The notes below the pieces were generated by a model. The model was not told the origin of the DNA, ran no database searches, and saw nothing but the letters and a program-made list of their open reading frames with translations. 64,000 nt of DNA from Marisediminicola sp040546025 (lineage in GTDB: Bacteria > Actinomycetota > Actinomycetes > Actinomycetales > Microbacteriaceae): positions 1 through 64,000 of the forward strand of contig NZ_JBEPNA010000003.1 in assembly GCF_040546025.1 (NCBI RefSeq), given 5' to 3'. A program made the translations under genes and the position numbers. Of the stretch, positions 51,152 to 59,548 are shown in pieces (position 1 is the first letter of the stretch; each line of letters starts with the position of its first letter).

Positions 51152-51238
51152 TGCACTCCCCTCGACGGACTGACCGGTTAAAGCCTAACCGCCGCGGCAT
51201 GAGATTCTGGAGTCTCGGCAACGAATCGGGAGCACACC

Positions 51239-51616
51239 ATGTTCGACACCACCACCGCCTACAGCTCGTTCTCCGTCGACGACCTCGCGACGGCGCGGCG
51301 CTTCTACGGCGAGACGCTCGGGCTCGACGTGTCCGACGGCTCGACCGGGTTCCTCGAGATCCGCCTGCCCGGCGGTGCGGCAGTCTTCGCCTACGCGAAG
51401 GCGAGCCACATCCCCGCATCGTTCACGATTCTGAACTTCCCGGTCGCCGACGTCGACGCAGCGGTCGACGAGCTCGCCGCGCTCGGCGTCGCGACCAAGA
51501 TCTACCCCGACGAGGAGATCCGCACCGACGCCAGAGGCATCATGCGCGGCCACGGTCCCGACATCGCGTGGTTCACCGACCCGGCAGGCAACGTCATCGC
51601 CGTGCACAGCGTGTGA
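51239..51616 (+). CDS. VOC-family (glyoxalase-like) protein
   Basis: About 125 residues, two beta-alpha-beta-beta-beta modules: AYSSFSVDDLATARRFYGETLG and ILNFPVADVDAAVDELAALG, ending DPAGNVIAVHSV. The metal-ligand Glu positions are retained in part. Function unclear. Its TGA overlaps the GTG of the next gene (GTGA at 51613-51616), so the two are translationally coupled. Confidence 0.87.
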   Translation: MFDTTTAYSSFSVDDLATARRFYGETLGLDVSDGSTGFLEIRLPGGAAVFAYAKASHIPASFTILNFPVADVDAAVDELAALGVATKIYPDEEIRTDARGIMRGHGPDIAWFTDPAGNVIAVHSV

Positions 51617-53136
51617 CCGGGGCAGCGATCGACGCCGCGCTCATCGACCGGCTGCGTGCCGACCTCACGGCCGCCCGGTTCGGCGACGAGGCCCTCGCGG
51701 ACCTGTGGGGAACGGATGCCGCCGCGGCGCTCCGCCGCGGGCAGCGCGTTCCAGCACTTCGCGCCCTCCGCACCGCCGACCCGCTGAGCGTCCTCGCCCG
51801 ATTCCTCGTGCTCGGCTATGCGGTGCCGCGGCAGGATCTCGCCGCCGCGCTCCCGTCACTCGGCGCCGAAGGGGCGATCGCGCTCGGACTGGCGGCGGCG
51901 GGGGCGCACCTGGTCGCACCCCTGCTCGAGCTGCGCCAGCACAGCTTCGTCGACAGCCACGGCGTCGGCGCCTGGTGGATCCTCTCCGACCTCGGCGAGA
52001 CCGCGACCGGCGGTCCGCTGCGCGAGGATCACGTGCTCGGGGTGGGCGGCGCTTCCTCGACGCTCAGCGCCCTGATGATCCAGCTCCCGGTCGACACCGC
52101 GCTTGACCTCGGCACGGGCTGTGGCATCCAGGCCCTGCACGCATCCAGGCATGCCCGCCGGGTTGTCGCGACCGACATCTCCGAGCGCGCACTCGACCTC
52201 GCGCGCCTCAACGCCGCGCTCAACGGCGTTACCAACATCGAGTTCCGGCTCGGCAGCCTCTTCGAGCCTGTCGCGGGCGAGCGGTTTGACCACATCGTGT
52301 CAAACCCTCCGTTCGTGATCACCCCCCGCTCGGGCGACGTGCCCGCCTACGACTATCGCGACGGCGGAATGGTCGGCGACGAGCTCGTCGAGGCGGTCAT
52401 CCGCGGTGCGGCAGGGCACCTCACGGTCGGCGGAGTCGCCCAGTTCCTCGGCAACTGGGAATATCGGGGCGACGCTGACGCGTTCGAGCGCATTGCGGGG
52501 TGGCTCGAGGCGCCGCGTGGCGCCGAACCGCTCGACGCCTGGATCGTCGAGCGGGAGGTGCAGGATGCTGCGCTGTACGCGGAAACGTGGATCCGCGACG
52601 GGGGAACGACGCCCGGCCACCAGTTCGACGATCTCCTGGGCGCCTGGCTCGACGACTTCGCCACCCGCGATGTGCGCTCGGTGGGCTTCGGCTACGTGAC
52701 GCTGCGCCGCCCGGCATCGGCTCCAACCCTCCGCCGGCTCGAACGGCTCTCCGGCCCGCTCGGGCACAACCCGACGGGTATCGGCGCGCACCTCGCCGAC
52801 AGCCTCGCGGCGCACGACTGGCAGTCGGCCCGCACTGTCGACGACCTCGGCCGCGCCCGGCTCATCGTCGCCGGCGACGTCACCGAGGAGAGGCACTACT
52901 GGCCGGGAGCGGAGGACCCCACGGTGATGACCCTGCGCCAGGGCGGCGGGTTCGGTCGCTCGGCGCCGCTCGGCACGGCTCTCGCCGCGTTCGTCGGCGC
53001 ATGCGACGGAGACCTCAGCGTCGCCGCGATCGTCGCGGCGCTCGCCGACCTGCTCCACACCGACGAGAGCGCGCTGCGCGCCGAACTCGACCCGCGCATC
53101 CGGGAGCTCGTCGCGACAGGGGTCCTCGCACCCTAG
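51613..53136 (+). CDS. Class I methyltransferase, N-terminal extended (DUF7059-like)
   Basis: About 507 residues. An N-terminal all-helical region (residues about 1-150), then a class I SAM fold with motif I ALDLGTGCGIQALHAS, and NPPF in IVSNPPFVI, the tetrapeptide of N6-adenine/N5-glutamine methyltransferases, followed by a winged-helix-like C-terminal region. Related actinobacterial proteins are annotated as release-factor or ribosomal RNA methyltransferase-like. Start GTG 51613 overlaps the VOC stop. Confidence 0.85.
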   Translation: MTGAAIDAALIDRLRADLTAARFGDEALADLWGTDAAAALRRGQRVPALRALRTADPLSVLARFLVLGYAVPRQDLAAALPSLGAEGAIALGLAAAGAHLVAPLLELRQHSFVDSHGVGAWWILSDLGETATGGPLREDHVLGVGGASSTLSALMIQLPVDTALDLGTGCGIQALHASRHARRVVATDISERALDLARLNAALNGVTNIEFRLGSLFEPVAGERFDHIVSNPPFVITPRSGDVPAYDYRDGGMVGDELVEAVIRGAAGHLTVGGVAQFLGNWEYRGDADAFERIAGWLEAPRGAEPLDAWIVEREVQDAALYAETWIRDGGTTPGHQFDDLLGAWLDDFATRDVRSVGFGYVTLRRPASAPTLRRLERLSGPLGHNPTGIGAHLADSLAAHDWQSARTVDDLGRARLIVAGDVTEERHYWPGAEDPTVMTLRQGGGFGRSAPLGTALAAFVGACDGDLSVAAIVAALADLLHTDESALRAELDPRIRELVATGVLAP

Positions 53137-53181
53137 CCGCGTCAGCGCCGCGCGGTGAACGGCGCGGCAGAGGCGTCGGCG

Positions 53182-53331
53182 TCAGTCCTCGCCAGCCTGC
53201 TCGGCGCGCTTCCGCTCGGCCGCCCCCGTCGGATCCTCATGCCCGGAGGCGCCCTCGCCGATCGCGTCGATGGACCGAATCACGTCGCGCAGCTCGGCAT
53301 CCGCGTCGCTCGTGCCGTCAGTTCTTGTCAT
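53182..53331 (-). CDS. Small acidic protein (49 aa)
   Basis: MTRTDGTSDADAELRDVIRS ... ending AERKRAEQAGED; hydrophilic, no recognised family. ATG 53331 has GGTGG five bases upstream. A longer frame starting upstream does not look coding. Divergent from the small membrane-protein gene, 128 bp apart. Confidence 0.5.
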   Translation of the reverse strand: MTRTDGTSDADAELRDVIRSIDAIGEGASGHEDPTGAAERKRAEQAGED

Positions 53332-53459
53332 GTATCCACCGTACGCGCCACCGATTGCGTTGCCCAGTGACGGGGCGACCGCAACGCGACACGGCACCGC
53401 GGTCCAGCGGCTAAACTGGCCATCGGCACCGACCGCCAGTCGAACAACAGAGGACTCCA

Positions 53460-53633
53460 ATGAACATCGTCGCCTTCGTGATCGGATTCACCCTTTTCGT
53501 CGGCGGCATCGTGCTGATGGGCTACGCCTGGGACGGCACGACCTTCAACTGGATCATGTTCTCCGGTGGTCTGGGGGCCATCTCGCTCGGCGTTGCCGTT
53601 CCCTACCACCTGCTCAAGCGCGTCGACGGCTGA
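53460..53633 (+). CDS. Small membrane protein (57 aa)
   Basis: 57 residues with two transmembrane helices (IVAFVIGFTLFVGGIVLMGY and WIMFSGGLGAISLGVAVPYH) separated by WDGTTFN. Reads cleanly from ATG 53460, preceded by AGAGGA, to TGA at 53631-53633. Three bases later the MOSC gene begins, so the two are probably cotranscribed. Confidence 0.72.
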   Translation: MNIVAFVIGFTLFVGGIVLMGYAWDGTTFNWIMFSGGLGAISLGVAVPYHLLKRVDG

Positions 53634-53636
53634 TCC

Positions 53637-54197
53637 GTGGCGTCGCTTCTAGCGGCGTGTGTCGTGCACGCGTTGCGCGACGACGACGGGTCAGTGGGGA
53701 TCACGGCGATCGACAAGCGAGCGGCCACGGGCGCTGTCGGGGTGCGAAAGCTCGGTCTTTTCGCCGATGTGCAGGCGAACCGCGCACACCACGGTGGCCT
53801 AGACAAGGCCGTCTATGCCTACGCCCGGGAGGATGCGGACTACTGGGAGGGCGAGCTGGGTCGCTCACTGCCGCCCGGCTGGTTCGGCGAGAATTTCCGC
53901 ACCGAGGGCATCGACGTCTCGGGCGCCCGTGTCGGCGATCGTTGGACGATCGGTGAGCGCGCGAATCCGGTCGTTGTCGAGGTGACGATGCCCCGGCAGC
54001 CGTGCCAGACGTTCGCCCGCTGGGTCGGCGGCCGGGATGCCCGAGGCTGGGTCAAGCGATTCACCGTCGCAGGCCGTCCGGGGGCCTACCTCCGCGTCAT
54101 TTCCACCGGAACAGTCTGCGCCGGTGATTCGATCACGACCGACCTCCGTGCCGGCTCCCCGACCATCGCCGACATCCTCGCCGGCAACCGCGCCTGA
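53637..54197 (+). CDS. MOSC-domain protein (YiiM-like)
   Basis: About 186 residues. MOSC-fold landmarks: HHGGLDKAVYAYAREDADYWEG, LPPGWFGENFRTEGIDVS, VTMPRQPCQTFARW with the conserved Cys, and an RVISTGTVCAGD strand. Family members use molybdenum-cofactor sulfur or detoxify N-hydroxylated bases; role here unknown. Start GTG 53637. Followed by a strong terminator. Confidence 0.88.
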   Translation: MASLLAACVVHALRDDDGSVGITAIDKRAATGAVGVRKLGLFADVQANRAHHGGLDKAVYAYAREDADYWEGELGRSLPPGWFGENFRTEGIDVSGARVGDRWTIGERANPVVVEVTMPRQPCQTFARWVGGRDARGWVKRFTVAGRPGAYLRVISTGTVCAGDSITTDLRAGSPTIADILAGNRA

Positions 54198-54231
54198 ACG
54201 GCGGGGCGACGACAGCCGCTCGTTAACGGCA

Positions 54232-54262
54232 AAAGACCCGCTCAACGAGGGAGCGGGTCTTT
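54232..54262. terminator. Bidirectional hairpin terminator
   Basis: AAAGACCCGCTC / GAGCGGGTCTTT stem of 12 bp with a seven-base loop (54244-54250), flanked by an A-run on the left and TTT on the right. It serves the MOSC gene (plus) and the cold-shock gene (minus). Confidence 0.9.
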
Positions 54263-54297
54263 CGCGTTACATCGCAGCCGGGCTGCGAGTGTGAGAT

Positions 54298-54501
54298 TTA
54301 GAGAGCGCGGATGTTCTCAGCCTGAAGACCCTTGGGGCCCTGGGCGACATCGAACTCGACCTTCTGGTTCTCGTCGAGCGACTTGTAGCCGTTGCCCGCG
54401 ATGGCGGAGAAGTGCGCGAACACGTCGGCGCTTCCGTCGTCGGGGGAGATGAAGCCGAAGCCTTTTTCAGCGTTGAACCATTTCACAGTACCTGTAGTCA
54501 T
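54298..54501 (-). CDS. csp: Cold-shock domain protein
   Basis: 67 residues: GTVKWFNAEKGFGFISPDDG (RNP1 KGFGFI) and DVFAHFSAI (RNP2-like), ending EFDVAQGPKGLQAENIRAL. Full length for CspA-type RNA chaperones. A GGAGGAG site precedes the ATG 54501. A long frame reading further upstream is an untranslated leader, not protein. Terminator shared with MOSC gene at 54232-54262. Confidence 0.95.
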   Translation of the reverse strand: MTTGTVKWFNAEKGFGFISPDDGSADVFAHFSAIAGNGYKSLDENQKVEFDVAQGPKGLQAENIRAL

Positions 54502-54650
54502 TGCAAGCTCCTCCTGGAGTGCTATGCGGGACCCGAACGTCGGGGCCACGCGCCGAGGAGCCCGCATTCGCTCTCCCTGTGAGACGCTCCGAAAAGCGTT
54601 GCGACGTGCGATGCACTTCAACTTCAGATACAACACTAGCCGCTGAGTCG
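54502..54650 (-). promoter_or_regulatory. Candidate long 5' leader of the cold-shock gene
   Basis: About 140 bp of non-coding, gene-adjacent sequence with a possible stem around 54580-54605. Cold-shock mRNAs often have long structured 5' leaders. I could not place its promoter or transcription start. Confidence 0.35.
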
Positions 54651-54676
54651 CGAATCTCTTGCATCGGCCGGAAGGA

Positions 54677-54706
54677 TTGACAGACGGGGTGTCTGCTGGC
54701 TATGAG
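54677..54706 (+). promoter_or_regulatory. Near-consensus promoter of the DUF3097 gene
   Basis: TTGACA at 54677-54682, 18-bp spacer, TATGAG at 54701-54706; ATG 54732 is 25 bp downstream. Confidence 0.65.
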
Positions 54707-54731
54707 TCAAAGTCGCTATTAGCCTCACTGA

Positions 54732-55580
54732 ATGAGCGACGACAGGTATAGCAGCGACGTGCTGGCGGGCTACTCGAAGCGCACGCCCCGACAGGCCGCC
54801 CGCGCGGTCGAGGCCGTGCGTGACCTCGTCATCGAGGAGACCGCCACGGGCTTCTGCGGCGCCGTCCTCCGGGTCGAGGGGCGCCTCGTGCACCTCGAGG
54901 ACTACCGTGGCGCCGTCCGGGTGTTCCCGCTCGGCCCCGGATTCCTCCTCGAGGGCGAACCGGTGCAGCTCACCCTGCCGAGCCGTGCACCGGCCGGAAC
55001 CGCGAGATCGGCATCCGGCTCATTCGCGGTCGCCGACGTCAAAGCCCGGGTGGCCCGCGCGAGCCGCATCTTCGTCGAGGGCCGGCACGATGCCGAACTC
55101 GTCGAGAAGGTGTGGGGGCACGACCTCCGTGTCGAGGGTGTCGTCGTCGAGTACCTCGAGGGCGTCGACGACCTCGAGTCCATCGTCGCAAGCTTCTCCC
55201 CGCGTGCCGACCGCCGCATCGGTGTCCTCGTCGACCACCTCGTTCCCGGCTCGAAGGAGAGCAGAATCGCGGATGCCGTCGCGCGCGGCCGGCACGGATC
55301 CCACGTGCTCGTCGTCGGCCATCCGTTCGTCGACATCTGGCAGGCGGTGAAGCCGGCCAGGGTCGGCCTGACCGCGTGGCCCGAAATCCCCCGATCGGTC
55401 GAGTGGAAGCATGGAATCTGCGAGGCGCTCGGGTGGCCGCACGAGGAGCAGGCGGACGTCGCCCGTGCCTGGCAGCGGATCCTCGGGAGAGTCTCGACCT
55501 TCGCCGACCTTGAACCGGTTCTGCTCGGGCGGGTCGAGCAACTCATCGACTTCGTCACGGACGACGCGACCCGCGGCTGA
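54732..55580 (+). CDS. DUF3097 family protein
   Basis: About 282 residues. TGFCGAVLRVEGRLVHLEDYRG in the N-terminal half, IFVEGRHDAELVEKVWGHDLRVEGV, RRIGVLVDHLVPGSKES and the C-terminal segment FVDIWQAVKP are typical of this actinobacterial family. A Toprim-like fold is suggested by EGRHDAELV and DHLVPGSKE, but not proven. Cytosolic, function unknown. Own promoter at 54677-54706. Confidence 0.9.
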   Translation: MSDDRYSSDVLAGYSKRTPRQAARAVEAVRDLVIEETATGFCGAVLRVEGRLVHLEDYRGAVRVFPLGPGFLLEGEPVQLTLPSRAPAGTARSASGSFAVADVKARVARASRIFVEGRHDAELVEKVWGHDLRVEGVVVEYLEGVDDLESIVASFSPRADRRIGVLVDHLVPGSKESRIADAVARGRHGSHVLVVGHPFVDIWQAVKPARVGLTAWPEIPRSVEWKHGICEALGWPHEEQADVARAWQRILGRVSTFADLEPVLLGRVEQLIDFVTDDATRG

Positions 55581-55592
55581 GGCCGCCGCAGG

Positions 55593-56594
55593 TCAGGTGC
55601 GCTCGTGCTCGTCGCGCACCTTGCGGTTGCCGAGGCCATGGAACGAATTGTCTACGGGGCGCATGCCGAGCACGATCTTGCCTCTCGCGTGACGCTGCTC
55701 GAGATCCTCGAAGGCGTCGTGCACCCGCTCGAACGGATAGAACCCGGAGATCAGCACGTTCAGGGTGCGATCGGCAGCGAGTCCGGCGAGCTTCGAGAGC
55801 ACCCGTGTGTGGGCCTCCGACTGCTCGGCGGTGGGCTTCAGCGCCTGCACCTCGATGTCGCGGCGATTCTCGCTCGAACGAAATCTCGTGGGGGCCACCT
55901 CAAGTTCCTCGGCGACCGCCGGATTATCCCTGCCGAAGTTGTCGATGTAGGCGCTGACATTCCCGCGGGCGATCTCGCGGATCCGGCCGGCGAGCCCGTC
56001 GCCGTAGACAACCGGCTTGACGCCGATCTGGCGAAGGTAGTCGAAGTTACGCTCGCCGCAGGTGCCGATTACCGTCGCGCCTTTCGCCATGGCGAGGTGC
56101 GCCTCCATGCTTCCGACGCCGCCCGCGGCGGCGGAGATGACGACGACGTCGCCGGGAGCGACCCGCACCGCTTCGACGGCGTCGTTCGCGGCGAGCCCCG
56201 CCAGGAACAGGCTGCCTGCGACCTCCCAGGAGAGGCTTGCGGGCTTAGCGACCAGGCTCGACTGCGGTACGACAATGTAGTTCGCGTGGGATGCCATCAC
56301 GGCATGACCGAGCACCTCAGACCCCTTCGCAAACGACGCGACCCCCTCGCCGATCGCCGTGACAAGGCCGGAGAAGTCGGTTCCCTGGCCCTGGGGGAAG
56401 ACGACGGGGACGTCGTCGGCGAACAGCCCCTGCCGCACGTACGCCTCGATGTGGTTGATCCCGGCGGCGAGGACCTCGACGACGACCTCGCCACGACCCG
56501 GCACGGGCGGCGGCGACTCGACGAGTTCCAACGCGTCGACTCCTCCGTATCTACTGAACGTGACTGCTCTGGACGCGCGCTTAGTCGGACTCAT
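55593..56594 (-). CDS. MDR-family zinc-independent alcohol dehydrogenase / quinone reductase
   Basis: About 333 residues. INHIEAYVRQGLFAD, GQGTDFSGLVTAIGEGV and the cofactor-binding VVISAAAGGVGSMEAHLA are those of quinone-oxidoreductase-like MDR enzymes; no structural zinc cysteines. Long C-terminal cap (RFRSSENRRDIEV). Starts at the ATG 56594; the upstream gene is divergent, 83 bp away. Confidence 0.87.
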   Translation of the reverse strand: MSPTKRASRAVTFSRYGGVDALELVESPPPVPGRGEVVVEVLAAGINHIEAYVRQGLFADDVPVVFPQGQGTDFSGLVTAIGEGVASFAKGSEVLGHAVMASHANYIVVPQSSLVAKPASLSWEVAGSLFLAGLAANDAVEAVRVAPGDVVVISAAAGGVGSMEAHLAMAKGATVIGTCGERNFDYLRQIGVKPVVYGDGLAGRIREIARGNVSAYIDNFGRDNPAVAEELEVAPTRFRSSENRRDIEVQALKPTAEQSEAHTRVLSKLAGLAADRTLNVLISGFYPFERVHDAFEDLEQRHARGKIVLGMRPVDNSFHGLGNRKVRDEHERT

Positions 56595-56677
56595 GGTTCA
56601 TCTTGTCGCGAGGCGGAGCGGCGGAGCGGCAACCACGGCAAACGCCCAGCGGACTCCCGGCGTGCTTGACTTGCGGT

Positions 56678-56971
56678 ATGTCCTCACACGCGAGCGCCAT
56701 CGGAATCGGCGCACAGGTCTTCGTCCGCGACGCATCCGAGACGGAGCGGTCGCCGTGGCCGTCCGAGCCCAGCGGAATCGTCTTTCGATCGGGCGGTTCC
56801 GCGCTCGCGGGCGTCTGGGGTGCCGCCGGTGGTGGACAGTGGTGGTGGATCGAGTTCGACGAGCCGCAACTCCGCGCCGACGGTGAGGGGCCGTTCGTAA
56901 CCGCGCAGGTGCTCGACAAATTTCTCGAGTTGGCCCCGCCCGTCTGGGACGCCGACAGCGACGACTCCTGA
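56678..56971 (+). CDS. Hypothetical protein (97 aa)
   Basis: About 97 residues, soluble, with a Trp-rich centre (GGGQWWWIEFDEPQ) and acidic tail. No recognised family. Starts at ATG 56678. TTGACT at 56666-56671 gives a possible -35 box, but the spacing to the ATG is too short for a normal promoter. Reads in the codon style of the neighbours. Confidence 0.55.
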   Translation: MSSHASAIGIGAQVFVRDASETERSPWPSEPSGIVFRSGGSALAGVWGAAGGGQWWWIEFDEPQLRADGEGPFVTAQVLDKFLELAPPVWDADSDDS

Positions 56972-57036
56972 CCCCCAGCGCACCCCCAGCCGGCGCTGCG
57001 ATCGTTGGTCATCAAATTTGTGAAAGGGAGCATGAC

Positions 57037-57603
57037 ATGGGATTCCTCGACCGCATCCTCGGCCGCGAACTGCCGGAACCGGAGCGCCGCACGGCCCAGC
57101 AGGGCTCCGGGCAGCGCACCGACGACGAGATCGCCGTCGAGCGCTACGAGTACCTGCTTCGTACCGCCCCGCCCGAGACGATCGAGCAGGTGCACACCGA
57201 AGCCTTCGGCAAGCTGACCGTCGAGCAGCGCGATCTCCTCTTCGCCCGGCTGAGCGAGAACCCCAACCCGAGCGAGCGCCCCGCGGATGCGGCACCGGCC
57301 ACGCTCGCGAAGGCGGCGACTCGCACGGAGCTGCAGCAGCCGGGCACCCTGACCCGCACCTTCGGCGGAGCGGGGCAGGGCGGCATGAGCTTCGGCGGCA
57401 TGGTCGGCAGCTCCCTGCTCGGCACCGTGGCGGGATACGTCATCGGCTCGGCGCTCGTGAGTGCGTTTCTGCCGATGGATGCCGGCGGCGAGGCCAGCGC
57501 CGCGGAGTCCGGCGACGGCGGTGGCGACGCTGGCGGAGGGGATGCCGGTGGCGACTTCGGCGGAGGCGGGTTCGGTGACTTCGGCGGCGACTTCGGATTC
57601 TAG
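57037..57603 (+). CDS. Hypothetical protein with Gly/Asp-rich tail
   Basis: About 188 residues. Soluble N-terminal helices (DRILGRELPEPERRT; EIAVERYEYLLRTAPPETIE), a hydrophobic Gly-rich hairpin (GGMVGSSLLGTVAGYVIGSALV), and a 40-residue Gly/Asp tail ending GGDFGF. Homologues are often mislabelled cation-transporting ATPase; no ATPase motif is present. AAAGGGAG precedes ATG 57037. The tail may be disordered or adhesive. Confidence 0.75.
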   Translation: MGFLDRILGRELPEPERRTAQQGSGQRTDDEIAVERYEYLLRTAPPETIEQVHTEAFGKLTVEQRDLLFARLSENPNPSERPADAAPATLAKAATRTELQQPGTLTRTFGGAGQGGMSFGGMVGSSLLGTVAGYVIGSALVSAFLPMDAGGEASAAESGDGGGDAGGGDAGGDFGGGGFGDFGGDFGF

Positions 57604-57668
57604 TATCACCGGTCATTCGGCGGGTTAACCCACTACACCTCGGGCGCCGAGTGAGGCAGGGTGGGGGT

Positions 57669-57866
57669 ATGGCTACTACTCTTCAACGCCCCAAGTCCGG
57701 CCGGGTCCTCGCCGGCGTCTGCGCAGCACTCGCGAATGGCCTCGGGTGGAACGTGACCACCGTGCGCGTCCTCTGGATCGTGCTGAGCCTGTTCCCCGGC
57801 CCAATGTGGGTGGTCTACGCACTGCTCTGGGTCATCCTTCCCGCCGAGGGAAGCCCGCGCCGCTAG
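57669..57866 (+). CDS. PspC-domain protein
   Basis: 65 residues: RPKSGRVLAGVCAALANGLGWN, then TTVRVLWIVLSLF and WVVYALLWVILP. Complete PspC domain with one long membrane segment; envelope-stress sensor type. CAGGGT just upstream suggests leaderless or near-leaderless transcription. Its TAG stop is part of the -10 box of the GNAT gene (57864-57869). Confidence 0.87.
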   Translation: MATTLQRPKSGRVLAGVCAALANGLGWNVTTVRVLWIVLSLFPGPMWVVYALLWVILPAEGSPRR

Positions 57867-57875
57867 GGTCGATAT

Positions 57876-58391
57876 GTGCCCCTAGCCATTCGCGACCTGC
57901 TCGCCGACAACCTCGCCCGGGTGGCGGAACTCAACAATGCGGCGGTCCCGGCCGTGCCGTTCACGACGGCGGACGAGCTCGCGGTGCTCATCGCCCTGAG
58001 CGACCACTCGTTCGGCGTCGTCGACGATGAGACCCAGCAGCTGTACGGGTTCCTGATCGGATTCGATCCCGGCAGCGACTACGCGAGCGAGAACTACCGC
58101 TTCTTCGAGCAGCGCGGCGCCGACTCGCTCTACGTCGATCGCATCGTGGTCGACGAGGCGCGCCGTGGCCAGCGAATCGGTCGGCTGCTCTATGACCATG
58201 CGTTCCGGCTGGCCCGCACAGCGGGCCGCTCCGAGGTCACCTGCGAGGTCAATGTCGAACCGCCCAATCCCCGGTCCCTCGCGTTCCACACGAGGATCGG
58301 CTTCGTCGAGATCGGACGACAGGGCACCAAGGGCGGCAGCGTCCAGGTGGCCCTCCTCGCCGCAGCGGTGCGCTCGCGGGTAGTGGAGTGA
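57876..58391 (+). CDS. GNAT-family N-acetyltransferase
   Basis: About 171 residues. Acetyl-CoA site VDEARRGQRIGRLLYDHAF (R/Q-x-x-G-x-G/A) and C-terminal FHTRIGFVEIGRQGT. Cytosolic; substrate unknown. GTG 57876 lies six bases after a TAGGGT box shared with the PspC stop, so it is leaderless. Confidence 0.87.
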   Translation: MPLAIRDLLADNLARVAELNNAAVPAVPFTTADELAVLIALSDHSFGVVDDETQQLYGFLIGFDPGSDYASENYRFFEQRGADSLYVDRIVVDEARRGQRIGRLLYDHAFRLARTAGRSEVTCEVNVEPPNPRSLAFHTRIGFVEIGRQGTKGGSVQVALLAAAVRSRVVE

Positions 58392-58483
58392 GCCGGCCCG
58401 CCGATGGCCGCGCTTGTGCTCGATCGCCTGACCTGCGGCATCTCGTGACAGGATTTTCCGGCGCGCCAGCTTAGATTTGGTGC

Positions 58484-59548
58484 ATGGTCCACTCCCGCCG
58501 TGCCGCCGTGCCGCTTGACCCCGGGCAGGGCGCCCTCGAGAACACGCTCGACGCCCTGTACGCCCGGGTGCTGGCGACTGATGGCAGCATCGCTGCTGCG
58601 ATCGAGCTCGCCGTCGAACTCGGGCCGGCTGTGCCGCTGCCCGGGGTCGGACAGACGCCGGCGTTGTGGTCGACCCTCGCGACAATTGCCGCCGCCGACG
58701 TGTCGGTCGCGCGCGTCGTCGAGCCGCACCTCGACGCCCTCGCCATCCTCGGGCAGCTGCCCCACGCTGCCGACGTCGGTGTCGTCGGAGCGGATGAGCG
58801 CAGCGCCTGGGGAGTGTTCGCCGCCGAGGGCGCCAGCCTGCGGGTCACCGCGACACGTCGTCACGGATCGTGGGTGCTTGAGGGGGTCAAGCCGTGGTGC
58901 TCGCTCGCGGGGCGACTGTCCCACGCCCTCGTCACCGCCCACACCGAGGGCGGTCGGCGGCTGTTCGCGATCGACCTCGCCCACGACGGGGTGCGGCTGG
59001 GGGAGGGTGAGTGGTTCGCCAGGGGCCTGCCGGGAGTCGAGAGTGGACCGATCGAATTGGGCGCCGTTCCCGCCGTGGCGATCGGTGACGACGGGTGGTA
59101 CCTCTCCCGGCCCGGCTTCGCGTGGGGCGGGATCGGCGTTGCCGCGGTCTGGTGGGGTGCGGCGACCGGAATTGCGCGCACGATTGACGAGAGTGCGCGT
59201 ACCAGGGACCCCGACCAGATTGCGCTGATGCACCTTGGAGCGACAGACGTGCAGGTCGAGATCGGGCGCCTCGCGCTGTCTGCGGCGGCCGCGAGCATCG
59301 ACCGGGGCGAACCGGACCGCGGCGAGACACGGATTCTCGCCGGGCGCACACGCTCGATCGTCGCCCGTTCGGCGGAGGAGATCATTCGCCGGAGCGCGCA
59401 CGCGATGGGGCCAGCCCCGCTCGCCCTCGACGCCCGCCACGCCGGCCGCGTCGCCGACCTCGAGCTGTACCTTCGTCAGGACCACGCCGAGCGGGACGAG
59501 GCAGAAATCGGCCGCGCCCTGATCACGAGAGAGGCACGACCATGGTGA
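58484..59548 (+). CDS. Acyl-CoA dehydrogenase-like protein
   Basis: About 354 residues, acyl-CoA dehydrogenase family, shorter than usual (about 380-400). Central flavin-domain landmarks (LEGVKPWCSLAGRLSHALV) and C-terminal helical bundle (IVARSAEEIIRRSAHAMGPAPLA). The catalytic Glu is not evident, so activity is open. TAGATT six bases before the ATG (leaderless). Its TGA overlaps the next ATG by seven bases, fixing it as the first gene of a three-gene unit. Confidence 0.83.
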   Translation: MVHSRRAAVPLDPGQGALENTLDALYARVLATDGSIAAAIELAVELGPAVPLPGVGQTPALWSTLATIAAADVSVARVVEPHLDALAILGQLPHAADVGVVGADERSAWGVFAAEGASLRVTATRRHGSWVLEGVKPWCSLAGRLSHALVTAHTEGGRRLFAIDLAHDGVRLGEGEWFARGLPGVESGPIELGAVPAVAIGDDGWYLSRPGFAWGGIGVAAVWWGAATGIARTIDESARTRDPDQIALMHLGATDVQVEIGRLALSAAAASIDRGEPDRGETRILAGRTRSIVARSAEEIIRRSAHAMGPAPLALDARHAGRVADLELYLRQDHAERDEAEIGRALITREARPW

